A stretch of 64,000 nucleotides of DNA from Clusia tigrina (lineage: Eukaryota > Arthropoda > Insecta > Diptera > Clusiidae), in assembly GCA_920105625.2 (NCBI GenBank), contig CAKKTE020000594.1:248001-312000 (forward strand), given 5' to 3'. A program made the position numbers and the translations under genes. Each line of letters begins with the position of its first letter. Position 1 is the first letter of the stretch. The notes under the pieces were generated by a model. The model was not told the origin of the DNA. It was given only the letters and a program-made list of their open reading frames with translations, and did not search any database. Of this stretch, positions 39,801-53,497 are shown one piece after another.

Positions 39801-40680
39801 AGCCTCTTGTCAATTTAAGCTATCGCTCAGACATTTGCTACCCTTGAGTTCCAAATCAAACACTGATACAACTTCAAATGGCCTTAACTTCTATACGGTA
39901 CGTCCTACATCTATCAAAGTTTGCAACATACAAATGCTAGTAACTTTTTACTGGAGCATCATAAAACCTTGAAATTTTGTAACAACAAAGTACTCGAGGC
40001 TCTTGTCAATTTAAGCTATCGCTCAAAGCTATGCTACCCTTGAGTCCCAAATCAAACACTGATAAAACTTCAAATGGCTTTGACTTCTATAGGTACGTCC
40101 TACACCTATCAAAGTTTGCAACATACAAATGCCTGTAACTTTTTACTGGAGCGTCACAAAACTTTGAAATTTTGTAACAATAAAGTACTCGAGCTTCTTG
40201 TCAATTTAAGCTATCGCTCAAAGCTATGCTACCCTTGAGTCCCAAATCAAACACTGATAAAACTTCAAATGTCCCTAACTTCTATAGGGTACGTCCTACA
40301 CCTATCAAAGTTTGCAACAGACAAATGCTTGTATCTTTTTACTGGAGCGTCATAAATCCTTGAAATTTTGTAACAATAAAGTATTCGAGCCCCTTGTCAA
40401 TTAAAGCTATTGCTCAAAGCTATGCTACCCTTGAGTCAAAAATCAAACACTGATAAAACTTCAAAAGGCCCTAACTTCTATACGGTACATCCAACACCTA
40501 TCAGAGTTTGCAACATACAAATGCTTGTAACTTTTTACTGGAGCGTCATAAAACCTTGAAATTTTGTAACAATAAAATACTCGAGCCTCTTGTCAATTGA
40601 AGCTTTCGCTCATAGCTATGCTACCCTTGAGTCCCAAATCAAACACTGATAAAATTTCAAATGGCCCTAACTTCTATACG

Positions 40681-40690
40681 GTATCAAATC
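40681..40690 (+). repeat. 8-bp deletion allele marking the 11-mer unit
   Basis: ACGGTACGTCCTACACC is shortened so that the monomer reads ACGGTATCAAATCAAAG, eight bases less than usual. The same allele is at 42827, 44957, 46908 and 49054, and I saw it nowhere else. It removes the GTACGTCC CpG and fixes the phase of the higher-order unit. Confidence 0.9.
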
Positions 40691-43446
40691 AAAGTTTGCA
40701 ACATACAAATGCTTGTAACTTTTTACTGGAGCGTCATAAAACCTTGAAATTTTGTAACAATAAAGTACTCGAACCTCTTGTCAATTTAAGCTATCGTTCA
40801 AAGCTATGCTACCCTTGAGTCCCAAATCAAACACTGATAAAACTTCAAATGGCCATAAATTCTATACGGTACGTCCTACACCTATCAAAGTTTGCAACAT
40901 ACAAATGCTTGTAACTTTTTACTGGAGCGTCATAAAACCTTGAAATTTTGTAACAATAAAGTATTCGAGCCCCGTGTCAATTTAAGCTATCGCTCAAAGC
41001 TATGCTACCCTTGAGTCCCAAATCAAACACTGATAAAACTTAAAATGTCCCTAACTTCTATACGGTACGTCCTACACCTATCAAAGTTTGCAACATACAA
41101 ATGCTTGTACCTTTTTACTGGGGCGTCATAAAACCTTCAAATTTTGTAACAATAAAGTACTCGAGCCTCTTGTCAATTTAAGCTATCGCTCAGAGCTATG
41201 CTACCCTTGAGTCCTAAATCAAACACTGATAAAACTTCAAATGGCCCTAACTTCTATACGGTACGTCCTACACCTATCAAAGTTTGCAACATACAAATGC
41301 TTGCAACTGTTTACTGGAGCATCATAAAACCTTGAAATTTTGTAACAAAAAAGTTCTCGAGCCTCTTGTCAATTTAAGGTATCGCTCAAAGCTATGCTAC
41401 CCTTGAGTCCCAAATCAAACACTGAAAAAACTTCAAATGGCCATAACTTCTATACCGCACATCCTACACCTATCAAAGTTTGCAACATACAAATGCTTGT
41501 AACTTTTTACTGGAGCGTCATAAAACCTTGAAATTTGTAACAATAAAGGACTCGAGCCTCTTGTCAATTTAAGCTTTCGCTCAGACATTTGCTACCCTTG
41601 AGTCCCAAATCAAACGCTGGTAAAACTTCAAATGGCAATAACTTCTATACGGTGCGTCCTACACCTATCAAAGTTTGCAATATACAAATGCTTGTAACTT
41701 ATTACTGGAGCGTCATAAAACCTTGAAATTTTGTAACAATAAAGTACTCGAGCCTCTTGTCAAATTAAGGTATCGCTCAAAGCTATGATACCCTTGAGTC
41801 CCAAATCAAACACTGATAAAACTTGAAATGGCTCTAACTTCTATACGGTACGTCCTACAACTATCATAGTTTGCAACATACAAATGCTTGTAACTTCTTA
41901 CTGGAGCTTCATAAAACCTTGAAATTTTGTAATAATAAAGTACTCGAGCCTCTTGTCAATTTAAGCTATCGCTAAAAGCTATGCTACCCTTGAGTTCCAA
42001 ATCAAACACTGATACAACTTCAAATGGCCTTAACTTCTATACGGTACGTCCTACATCTATCAAAGTTTACAACATACAAATGCTTGTAACTTTTTACTGG
42101 AGCATCATAAAACCTTGAAATTTTGTAACAACAAAGTACTCGAGGCTCTTGTCAATTTAAGCTATCGCTCAAAGCTATGCTACCCTTGAGTCCCAAATCA
42201 AACACTGATAAAACTTCAAATGGCTTTGACTTCTTTAGGTACGTCCTACACCTATCAAAGTTTGCAACATACAAATGCCTGTAACTTTTTACTGGAGCGT
42301 CACAAAACTTTGAAATTTTGTAACAATAAAGTACTCGAGCTTCTTGTCAATTTAAGCTATCGCTCAAAGCTATGCTACCCTTGAGTCCCAAATCAAACAC
42401 TGATTAAAATTCAAATGTCCCTAACTTCTATACGGTACGTCCTACACCTATCAAAGTTTGCAACAGACAAATGCTTGTATCTTTTTACTGGAGCGTCATA
42501 AATCCTTGAAATTTTGTAACAATAAAGTATTCGAGCCCCTTGTCAATTAAAGCTATTGCTCAAAGCTATGCTACCCTTGAGTCAAAAATCAAACACTGAT
42601 AAAACTTCAAAAGGCGCTAACTTCTATACGGTACATCCAACACCTATCAGAGTTTGCAACATACAAATGCTTGTAACTTTTTACTGGAGCGTCATAAAAC
42701 CTTGAAATTTTGTAACAATAAAATACTCGAGCCTCTTGTCAATTTAAGCTTTCGCTCATAGCTATGCTACCCTTGAGTCCCAAATCAAACACTGATAAAA
42801 TTTCAAATGGCCCTAACTTCTATACGGTATCAAATCAAAGTTTGCAACATACAAATGCTTGTAACTTTTTACTGGAGCGTCATAAAACCTTGAAATTTTG
42901 TAACAATAAAGTACTCGAACTTCTTGTCAATTTAAGCTATCGTTCAAAGCTATGCTACCCTTGAGTCCCAAATCAAACACTGATAAAGCTTCAAATGGCC
43001 ATAAATTCTATACGGTACGTCCTACACCTATCAAAGTTTGCAACATACAAATGCTTGTAACTTTTTACTGGAGCGTCATAAAACCTTGAAATTTTGTAAC
43101 AATAAAGTATTCGAGCCCCTTGTCAATTTAAGCTATCGCTCAAAGCTATGCTACCCTTGAGTCCCAAATCAAACACTGATAAAACTTAAAATGTCCCTAA
43201 CTTCTATACGGTACGTCCTACACCTATCAAAGTTTGCAACATACAAATGCCTGTAACTTTTTACTGGAGCGTCATAAAACTTTGAAATTTTGTAACAATA
43301 AAGTACGCGAGCCTCTTGTCAATTTAAGCTATCGCTCAAATCTATGCTACCCTTGAGTCCCAAATCAAACACTGATAAAACTTCAAATGGCCCTAAATTC
43401 TATACGGTACGTCCTACACCTATCAAAGTTTGCAACATACAAATGC

Positions 43447-43460
43447 TTGTATCTTAAAAC
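43447..43460 (+). repeat. 16-bp deletion private to one 11-mer unit
   Basis: GTATCTTAAAACC joins at 43455/43456, with TTTACTGGAGCGTCAT missing. The corresponding monomers at about 45,770 and 47,530 are intact, so the loss followed the amplification of the unit. It accounts exactly for the 2,130-bp spacing in place of 2,146. Confidence 0.88.
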
Positions 43461-46400
43461 CTTGAAATTTTGTAACAATAAAGTATTCGAGCCTCTTGTC
43501 AATTTAAGCTATCGCTCAAAACTAAGCTACCCTTGAGCCCCAAATCAAACACTGATAAAACTTCGAATGGCCCTAACTTCTATATGGTACGTCCTACACC
43601 TATCAAAGTTTGCAACATACAAATGCTTGTAACTTTTTACTGGAGCGTCATAAAACCTTGAAATTTGTAACAATAAAGGACTCGAGCCTCTTGTCAATTT
43701 AAGGTTTCGCTCAGACATTTGCTACCCTTGAGACCCAAATCAAACGCTGGTAAAACTTCAAATGGCAATAACTTCTATACGGTGCGTCCTACACCTATCA
43801 AAGTTTGCAATATACAAATGCTTGTAACTTATTACTGGAGCGTCATAAAACCTTGAAATTTTGTAACAATAAAGTACTCGAGCCTCTTGTCAAATTAAGG
43901 TATCGCTCAAAGCTATGATACCCTTGAGTCCCAAATCAAACACTGATAAAACTTGAAATGGCTCTAACTTCTATACGGTACGTCCTACAACTATCATAGT
44001 TTGCAACATACAAATGCTTGTAACTTCTTACTGGAGCTTCATAAAACCTTGAAATTTTGTAATAATAAAGTACTCGAGCCTCTTGTCAATTTAAGCTATC
44101 GCTAAAAGCTATGCTACCCTTGAGTTCCAAATCAAACACTGATACAACTTCAAATGGCCTTAACTTCTATACGGTACGTCCTACATCTATCAAAGTTTAC
44201 AACATACAAATGCTTGTAACTTTTTACTGGAGCATCATAAAACCTTGAAATTTTGTAACAACAAAGTACTCGAGGCTCTTGTCAATTTAAGCTATCGCTC
44301 AAAGCTATGCTACCCTTGAGTCCCAAATCAAACACTGATAAAACTTCAAATGGCTTTGACTTCTTTAGGTACGTCCTACACCTATCAAAGTTTGCAACAT
44401 ACAAATGCCTGTAACTTTTTACTGGAGCGTCACAAAACTTTGAAATTTTGTAACAATAAAGTACTCGAGCTTCTTGTCAATTTAAGCTATCGCTCAAAGC
44501 TATGCTACCCTTGAGTCCCAAATCAAACACTGATAAAAATTCAAATGTCCCTAACTTCTATACGGTACGTCCTACACCTATCAAAGTTTGCAACAGACAA
44601 ATGCTTGTATCTTTTTACTGGAGCGTCATAAATCCTTGAAATTTTGTAACAATAAAGTATTCGAGCCCCTTGTCAATTAAAGCTATTGCTCAAAGCTATG
44701 CTACCCTTGAGTCAAAAATCAAACACTGATAAAACTTCAAAAGGCGCTAACTTCTATACGGTACATCCAACACCTATCAGAGTTTGCAACATACAAATGC
44801 TTGTAACTTTTTACTGGAGCGTCATAAAACCTTGAAATTTTGTAACAATAAAATACTCGAGCCTCTTGTCAATTTAAGCTTTCGCTCATAGCTATGCTAC
44901 CCTTGAGTCCCAAATCAAACACTGATAAAATTTCAAATGGCCCTAACTTCTATACGGTATCAAATCAAAGTTTGCAACATACAAATGCTTGTAACTTTTT
45001 ACTGGAGCATCATAAAACCTTGAAATTTTGTAACAATAAAGTACTCGAACCTCTTGTCAATTTAAGCTATCGTTCAAAGCTATGCTACCCTTGAGTCCCA
45101 AATCAAACACTGATAAAACTTCAAATGGCCATAAATTCTATACGGTACGTCCTACACCTATCAAAGTTTGCAACATACAAATGCTTGTAACTTTTTACTG
45201 GAGCGTCATAAAACCTTGAAATTTTGTAACAATAAAGTATTCGAGCCCCTTGTCAATTTAAGCTATCGCTCAAAGCTATGCTACCCTTGAGTCCCAAATC
45301 AAACACTGATAAAACTTAAAATGTCCCTAACTTCTATACGGTACGTCCTACACCTATCAAAGTTTGCAACATACAAATGCCTGTAACTTTTTACTGGAGC
45401 GTCATAAAACTTTGAAATTTTGTAACAATAAAGTACGCGAGCCTCTTGTCAATTTAAGCTATCGCTCAAATCTGTGCTACCCTTGAGTCCCAAATCAAAC
45501 ACTGATAAAAATTCAAATGTCCCTAACTTCAATACGGTACGTCCTACACCAATCAAAGTTTGCAACATACAAATGCTTGTAACTTTTTACTGGAGCGTCA
45601 TAAAACCTTGAAATTTTGTAACAATAAAGTACTCGAGCCTCTTGTCAATTTAAGCTATCGTTCAAAGCTATGCTACCCTTGAGTCCCAAATCAAACACTG
45701 ATAAAACTTCAAATGGCCCTAAATTCTATACAGTACGTCCTACACCTATCAAAGTTTGCAACATACAAATGCTTGTATCTTTTTACTGGAGCGTCATAAA
45801 ACCTTGAAATTTTGTAACAATAAAGTATTCGAGCCTCTTGTCAATTTAAGCTATCGCTCAAAACTAAGCTACCCTTGAGTCCCAAATCAAACACTGATAA
45901 AACTTCGAATGGCCCTAACTTCTATATGGTACGTCATACACCTATCAAAGTTTGCAACATACAAATGCTTGTAACTTTTTACTGGAGCGTCATAAAACCT
46001 TGAAATTTTGTAACAATAAAGTACTCGAGCCTCTTGTCAATTTAAGCTATCGCTCAAATCTATGCTACCCTTGAGTCCCAAATCAAACACTGATAAAACT
46101 TCAAATGGCCCTAACTTCTATACGGTACGTCCTACACCTATCAAAGTTTGCAACATACAAATGCTAGTAACTTTTTACTGGAGCATCATAAAACCTTGAA
46201 ATTTTGTAACAATAAAGTACTCGAGCCTCTTGTCAATTTAAGCTATCGTTCAAAGCTATGCTACCCTTGAGTCCCAAATCAAACACTGATAAAACTTCAA
46301 ATGGCTTTGACTTCTTTAGGTACGTCCTACACCTATCAAAGTTTGCAACATACAAATGCCTGTAACTTTTTACTGGAGCGTCACAAAACTTTGAAATTTT

Positions 46401-49115
46401 GTAACAATAAAGTACTCGAGCTTCTTGTCAATTTAAGCTATCGCTCAAAGCTATGCTACCCTTGAGTCCCAAATCAAACACTGATTAAAATTCAAATGTC
46501 CCTAACTTCTATACGGTACGTCCTACACCTATCAAAGTTTGCAACAGACAAATGCTTGTATCTTTTTACTGGAGCGTCATAAATCCTTGAAATTTTGTAA
46601 CAATAAAGTATTCGAGCCCCTTGTCAATTAAAGCTATTGCTCAAAGCTATGCTACCCTTGAGTCAAAAATCAAACACTGATAAAACTTCAAAAGGCGCTA
46701 ACTTCTATACGGTACATCCAACACCTATCAGAGTTTGCAACATACAAATGCTTGTAACTTTTTACTGGAGCGTCATAAAACCTTGAAATTTTGTAACAAT
46801 AAAATACTCGAGCCTCTTGTCAATTTAAGCTTTCGCTCATAGCTATGCTACCCTTGAGTCCCAAATCAAACACTGATAAAATTTCAAATGGCCCTAACTT
46901 CTATACGGTATCAAATCAAAGTTTGCAACATACAAATGCTTGTAACTTTTTACTGGAGCGTCATAAAACCTTGAAATTTTGTAACAATAAAGTACTCGAA
47001 CTTCTTGTCAATTTAAGCTATCGTTCAAAGCTATGCTACCCTTGAGTCCCAAATCAAACACTGATAAAGCTTCAAATGGCCATAAATTCTATACGGTACG
47101 TCCTACACCTATCAAAGTTTGCAACATACAAATGCTTGTAACTTTTTACTGGAGCGTCATAAAACCTTGAAATTTTGTAACAATAAAGTATTCGAGCCCC
47201 TTGTCAATTTAAGCTATCGCTCAAAGCTATGCTACCCTTGAGTCCCAAATCAAACACTGATAAAACTTAAAATGTCCCTAACTTCTATACGGTACGTCCT
47301 ACACCTATCAAAGTTTGCAACATACAAATGCCTGTAACTTTTTACTGGAGCGTCATAAAACTTTGAAATTTTGTAACAATAAAGTACGCGAGCCTCTTGT
47401 CAATTTAAGCTATCGCTCAAATCTATGCTACCCTTGAGTCCCAAATCAAACACTGATAAAACTTCAAATGGCCCTAAATTCTATACGGTACGTCCTACAC
47501 CTATCAAAGTTTGCAACATACAAATGCTTGTATCTTTTTACTGGAGCGTCATAAAACCTTGAAATTTTGTAACAATAAAGTATTCGAGCCTCTTGTCAAT
47601 TTAAGCTATCGCTCAAAACTAAGCTACCCTTGAGCCCCAAATCAAACACTGATAAAACTTCGAATGGCCCTAACTTCTATATGGTACGTCCTACACCTAT
47701 CAAAGTTTGCAAGATACAAATGCTTGTAACTTTTTACTGGAGCGTCATAAAACCTTGAAATTTGTAACAATAAAGGACTCGAGCCTCTTGTCAATTTAAG
47801 GTTTCGCTCAGACATTTGCTACCCTTGAGACCCAAATCAAACGCTGGTAAAACTTCAAATGGCAATAACTTCTATACGGTGCGTCCTACACCTATCAAAG
47901 TTTGCAATATACAAATGCTTGTAACTTATTACTGGAGCGTCATAAAACCTTGAAATTTTGTAACAATAAAGTACTCGAGCCTCTTGTCAAATTAAGGTAT
48001 CGCTCAAAGCTATGATACCCTTGAGTCCCAAATCAAACACTGATAAAACTTGAAATGGCTCTAACTTCTATACGGTACGTCCTACAACTATCATTGTTTG
48101 CAACATACAAATGCTTGTAACTTCTTACTGGAGCTTCATAAAACCTTGAAATTTTGTAATAATAAAGTACTCGAGCCTCTTGTCAATTTAAGCTATCGCT
48201 AAAAGCTATGCTACCCTTGAGTTCCAAATCAAACACTGATACAACTTCAAATGGCCTTAACTTCTATACGGTACGTCCTACATCTATCAAAGTTTACAAC
48301 ATACAAATGCTTGTAACTTTTTACTGGAGCATCATAAAACCTTGAAATTTTGTAACAACAAAGTACTCGAGGCTCTTGTCAATTTAAGCTATCGCTCAAA
48401 GCTATGCTACCCTTGAGTCCCAAATCAAACACTGATAAAACTTCAAATGGCTTTGACTTCTTTAGGTACGTCCTACACCTATCAAAGTTTGCAACATACA
48501 AATGCCTGTAACTTTTTACTGGAGCGTCACAAAACTTTGAAATTTTGTAACAATAAAGTACTCGAGCTTCTTGTCAATTTAAGCTATCGCTCAAAGCTAT
48601 GCTACCCTTGAGTCCCAAATCAAACACTGATAAAAATTCAAATGTCCCTAACTTCTATACGGTACGTCCTACACCTATCAAAGTTTGCAACAGACAAATG
48701 CTTGTATCTTTTTACTGGAGCGTCATAAATCCTTGAAATTTTGTAACAATAAAGTATTCGAGCCCCTTGTCAATTAAAGCTATTGCTCAAAGCTATGCTA
48801 CCCTTGAGTCAAAAATCAAACACTGATAAAACTTCAAAAGGCGCTAACTTCTATACGGTACATCCAACACCTATCAGAGTTTGCAACATACAAATGCTTG
48901 TAACTTTTTACTGGAGCGTCATAAAACCTTGAAATTTTGTAACAATAAAATACTCGAGCCTCTTGTCAATTTAAGCTTTCGCTCATAGCTATGCTACCCT
49001 TGAGTCCCAAATCAAACACTGATAAAATTTCAAATGGCCCTAACTTCTATACGGTATCAAATCAAAGTTTGCAACATACAAATGCTTGTAACTTTTTACT
49101 GGAGCGTCATAAAAC

Positions 49116-51144
49116 TTTGAAATTTTGTAACAATAAAGTACGCGAGCCTCTTGTCAATTTAAGCTATCGCTCAAATCTGTGCTACCCTTGAGTCCCAAAT
49201 CAAACACTGATAAAAATTCAAATGTCCCTAACTTCAATACGGTACGTCCTACACCAATCAAAGTTTGCAACATACAAATGCTTGTAACTTTTTACTGGAG
49301 CGTCATAAAACCTTGAAATTTTGTAACAATAAAGTACTCGAGCCTCTTGTCAATTTAAGCTATCGTTCAAAGCTATGCTACCCTTGAGTCCCAAATCAAA
49401 CACTGATAAAACTTCAAATGGCCCTAAATTCTATACAGTACGTCCTACACCTATCAAAGTTTGCAACATACAAATGCTTGTATCTTTTTACTGGAGCGTC
49501 ATAAAACCTTGAAATTTTGTAACAATAAAGTATTCGAGCCTCTTGTCAATTTAAGCTATCGCTCAAAACTAAGCTACCCTTGAGTCCCAAATCAAACACT
49601 GATAAAACTTCGAATGGCCCTAACTTCTATATGGTACGTCATACACCTATCAAAGTTTGCAACATACAAATGCTTGTAACTTTTTACTGGAGCGTCATAA
49701 AACCTTGAAATTTTGTAACAATAAAGTACTCGAGCCTCTTGTCAATTTAAGCTATCGCTCAAATCTATGCTACCCTTGAGTCCCAAATCAAACACTGATA
49801 AAACTTCAAATGGCCCTAACTTCTATACGGTACGTCCTACACCTATCAAAGTTTGCAACATACAAATGCTAGTAACTTTTTACTGGAGCATCATAAAACC
49901 TTGAAATTTTGTAACAATAAAGTACTCGAGCCTCTTGTCAATTTAAGCTATCGTTCAAAGCTATGCTACCCTTGAGTCCCAAATCAAACACTGATAAAAC
50001 TTCAAATGGCCCTAAATTCTATACGGTACGTCCTACACCTATCAAAGTTTGCAACATACAAATGCTTGTATCTTTTTACTGGAGCGTCATAAAACCTTGA
50101 AATTTTGTAACAATAAAGTATTCGAGCCTCTTGTCAATTTAAGCTATCGCTCAAAACTAAGCTACCCTTGAGTCCCAAATCAAACACTGATAAAACTTCG
50201 AATGGCCCTAACTTCTATATGGTACGTCCTACACCTATCAAAGTTTGCAACATACAAATGCTTGTAACTTTTTACTGGAGCGTCATAAAACCTTGAAATT
50301 TTGTAACAATAAAGTACTCGAGCCTCTTGTCAATTTAAGCTATCGCTCAAATCTATGCTACCCTTGAGTCCCAAATCAAACACTGATAAAACTTCAAATG
50401 GCCCTAACTTCTATACGGTACGTCCTACACCTATCAAAGTTTGCAACATACAAATGCTTGTAACTTTTTACTGGAGCATCATAAAACCTTGAAATTTTGT
50501 AACAATAAAGTACTCGAGCCTCTTGTCAATTTAAGCTATCGTTCAAAGCTATGCTACCCTTGAGTCCCAAATCAAACACTGATAAAACTTCAAATGGCCC
50601 TAAATTCTATACGGTACGTCCTACACCTATCAAAGTTTGCAACATACAAATGCTTGTATCTTTTTACTGGAGCGTCATAAAACCTTGAAATTTTGTAACA
50701 ATAAAGTATTCGAGCCTCTTGTCAATTTAAGCTATCGCTCAAAACTAAGCTACCCTTGAGTCCCAAATCAAACACTGATAAAACTTCGAATGGCCTTAAC
50801 TTCTATATGGTACGTCCTACACCTATCAAAGTTTGCAACATACAAATGCTTGTAACTTTTTACTGGAGCGTCATAAAACCTTGAAATTTTGTAACAATAA
50901 AGTACTCGAGCCTCTTGTTAATTTAAGCTATCGCTCAAATCTATGCTACCCTTGAGTCCCAAATCAAACACTGATAAAACTTCAAATGGCCCTAACTTCT
51001 ATACGGTACGTCCTACACCTATCAAAGTTTGCAACATACAAATGCTTGTATCTTTTTACTGGAGCATCATAAAACCTTGAAATTTTGTAACAATAAAGTA
51101 CTCGAGCCTCTTGTCAATTTAAGCTATCGCTCAAATCTATGCTA
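49116..51144 (+). repeat. 3-mer higher-order repeat, 588-bp period
   Basis: The AACTAAGCTACC monomer recurs at 49567, 50155 and 50743, exactly 588 bp apart. It is followed by a TCTATGC monomer and a CGTTCAAAGC monomer with CCTAAATTC and GTATCTTTTTAC. The first part, 49,116 to about 50,005, aligns with 45,411-46,300 (offset 3,705 bp), so the 3-mer grew from the recombinant unit of the 11-mer block. The same pair of trimers returns at 56,821 and 57,409, again 588 bp apart. Confidence 0.87.
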
Positions 51145-51925
51145 CCCTTGAGTCCCAAATCAAACACTGATAAAATTTCAAATGACCCTAACTTTTATAC
51201 GGTACGTCCTACACCTATCAAAGTTGGCAACATACAAATGCTTGTACCTTTTTACTGGAGCGTCATAAAACCTTGAAATTTTGTAACAATAAAGTACTCG
51301 AGCCTCTTGTCAATTTAAGCTATCGCTCAGAGCTATGCTACCCTTGAGTCCTAAATCAAACACTGAAAAAACTTCAAATGGCCATAACTTCTATACCGTA
51401 CATCCTACACCTATCAAAGTTTGCAACATACAAATGCTTGTAACTTTTTACTGGAGCATCATAAAACCTTGAAATTTTGTAACAATAAAGTACTCGAGCC
51501 TCTTGTCAATTTAAGCTATCGCTCAAACCTATGCTACCCTTGAGTCCCACATCAAACACTGATAAAACATCAAGTGGCCCTAACTTCTATACGATACGTC
51601 CTACACCTATCAGAGTTTGCAACATACAAATGCTTGTAACATTTTACTGGAGCGTCATAAAACCTTGAAATTTTTGTAACAATAAGGTACTCGAGCCTCT
51701 TGTCAATTTAAGCTATCGCTCAAAACTATGCTACCCTTGGGTCCCAAATCAAACACTGATAAAACTTCAAATGGCCCTAACTTCTATACGGTACGGCCTA
51801 CACCTATCAAAGTTTGCAATATACAAATGCTTGTAACTTTTTACTGGAGCGTCATAAAACCTTGAAATTTTGTAACAATAAAGTACTCGAGCCTCTTGTC
51901 AATTTAAGCTATCGCTCAAAGCTAT
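51145..51925 (+). repeat. Four-monomer cassette N, copy 1
   Basis: Four consecutive monomer types form the cassette. The first has AATTTCAAATGACC, CTTTTATACGG and AAGTTGGCAAC. The second has CAGAGCTATG, GTCCTAAATC, ACTGAAAAAAC and ATACCGTACATCC. The third has CCCACATC, ACATCAAGTGG, TACGATACG, TATCAGAG and GTAACATTTTAC. The fourth has TTTTTGTAACAATAAGG, CTTGGGTCCC and GTACGGCC. The GTTGGC anchor is at 51223. Confidence 0.88.
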
Positions 51926-53497
51926 GCTACCCTTGAGTCCCAAATCAAACACTGACAAAACTTCAAATGGCCCTAACCTCTATACGGTACGTCCTACACC
52001 TATCAAAGTTTGCAACATACAAATGCTTGTAACTCTTTACTGGATCATCATAAAACCTTGAAATTTTCTAACAATAAAGTACTCGAGCCTCTGTCAATTT
52101 AAGCTATCGCTCAAACCTATGCTACCCTTGAGGCCCAAATCAAACACTGATAAAACTTCAAATGGTCCTAACTTCTAGACGGTACGTCCTACACCTATCA
52201 GAGTTTGCAACATACAAATGCTTGTAACTTTTTACTGGAGCGTCATAAAACTTTGAAATTTTTGTAACAATAAAGTACTCGAGACTCTTGTCAATTTAAG
52301 CTATCGCTCATAACTATGCTACCCTTGAGTCCCAAATCAAACACTGATAAAACTTCAAATTTCCCTAACTTCTATACGGTACGTCCTACACCTATCAAAG
52401 TTTGCAATATACAAGTGCTTGTAACTTTTTACTGGAGCGTCATAAAGCCTTGAAATTTTGTAACAATAAAGTTCTCGAGCCTCTTGTCAATTTAAGCTAT
52501 CGCTCAAAGCTATGCTACCCTTGAGTCCCAAATCAAACACTTATAAAACTTCAAATGGCCCTAACTTCTATACGGTACGTCCTACACCTATCAAAGTTTG
52601 GAACATACAAATGCTTGTAACTTTTTACTCAAGCTTCATAAAACATTGAAATTTTGTAACAATAAAGTACTCGAGCCTCGTGTCAATTTAAGCTATCGTT
52701 GAAAGCTATGCTACCCTTGAGTCCCAAATCAAACACTAATAAAACTTCAAATGGCCCTAACTTCTATACGGTACGTCCTACACCTATCAAAGTTTGCAAC
52801 ATACAAATGCTTGCAACTTTTTACTGGAGCATCATAAAACCTTTAAATTTTGTAACAATAAAGTACTCGAGCCTCTTGTCAATTTAAGCTATCGTTCAAA
52901 GCTATGCTACCCTTGAGTCCCAAATCAAACACTGATAAAACTTCAAATGGCCCTAAATTCTATACGGTACGTCCTACACCTATCAAAGTTTGCAACATAC
53001 AAATGCTTGTATCTTTTTACTGGAGCGTCATAAAACCTTGAAATTTTGTAACAATAAAGTATTCGAGCCTCTTGTCAATTTAAGCTATCGCTCAAAACTA
53101 AGCTACCCTTGAGTCCCAAATCAAACACTGATAAAACTTCGAATGGCCTTAACTTCTATATGGTACGTCCTACACCTATCAAAGTTTGCAACATACAAAT
53201 GCTTGTAACTTTTTACTGGAGCGTCATAAAACCTTGAAATTTTGTAACAATAAAGTACTCGAGCCTCTTGTCAATTTAAGCTATCGCTCAAATCTATGCT
53301 ACCCTTGAGTCCCAAATCAAACACTGATAAAACTTCAAATGGCCCTAACTTCTATACGGTACGTCCTACACCTATCAAAGTTTGCAACATACAAATGCTT
53401 GTATCTTTTTACTGGAGCATCATAAAACCTTGAAATTTTGTAACAATAAAGTACTCGAGCCTCTTGTCAATTTAAGCTATCGCTCAAATCTATGCTA

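Larger units (their letters stand above)
39801..49115 (+). repeat. 11-monomer higher-order repeat, 2,146-bp period
   Basis: A monomer with an 8-bp deletion marks each unit, at 40681, 42827, 44957, 46908 and 49054. Spacings are 2146, 2130, 1951 and 2146. The typical order after that marker is: CCATAAATTC; CTTAAAATGTCCC with GTACGCGAG; CCTAAATTC; AACTAAGC with TATATGG; AAATTTGTAACAATAAAGGA with AGACATTTGC and GGTGCGTCC; CTTGAAATGGCTC with CTTCTTACTGG; GAGTTCC with GATACAAC; AACAACAAAG with CTTTGACTTC; CACAAAACTTTG with CAGACAAATG; and GAGTCAAAAATC with GTACATCCAACACC. The 2130 unit has a 16-bp deletion. The 1951 unit is a 10-monomer recombinant. The first unit differs in its third to sixth monomers. 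Confidence 0.9.

Noticed and set aside
42764..42964. Open frames of 66 codons repeated at about 2-kb steps (40597, 42764, 44894, 46845, 48991)
   Set aside because: Their spacing is the 11-mer repeat itself. They follow from the 8-bp deletion that shifts the frame, and they end at stops common to all monomers.
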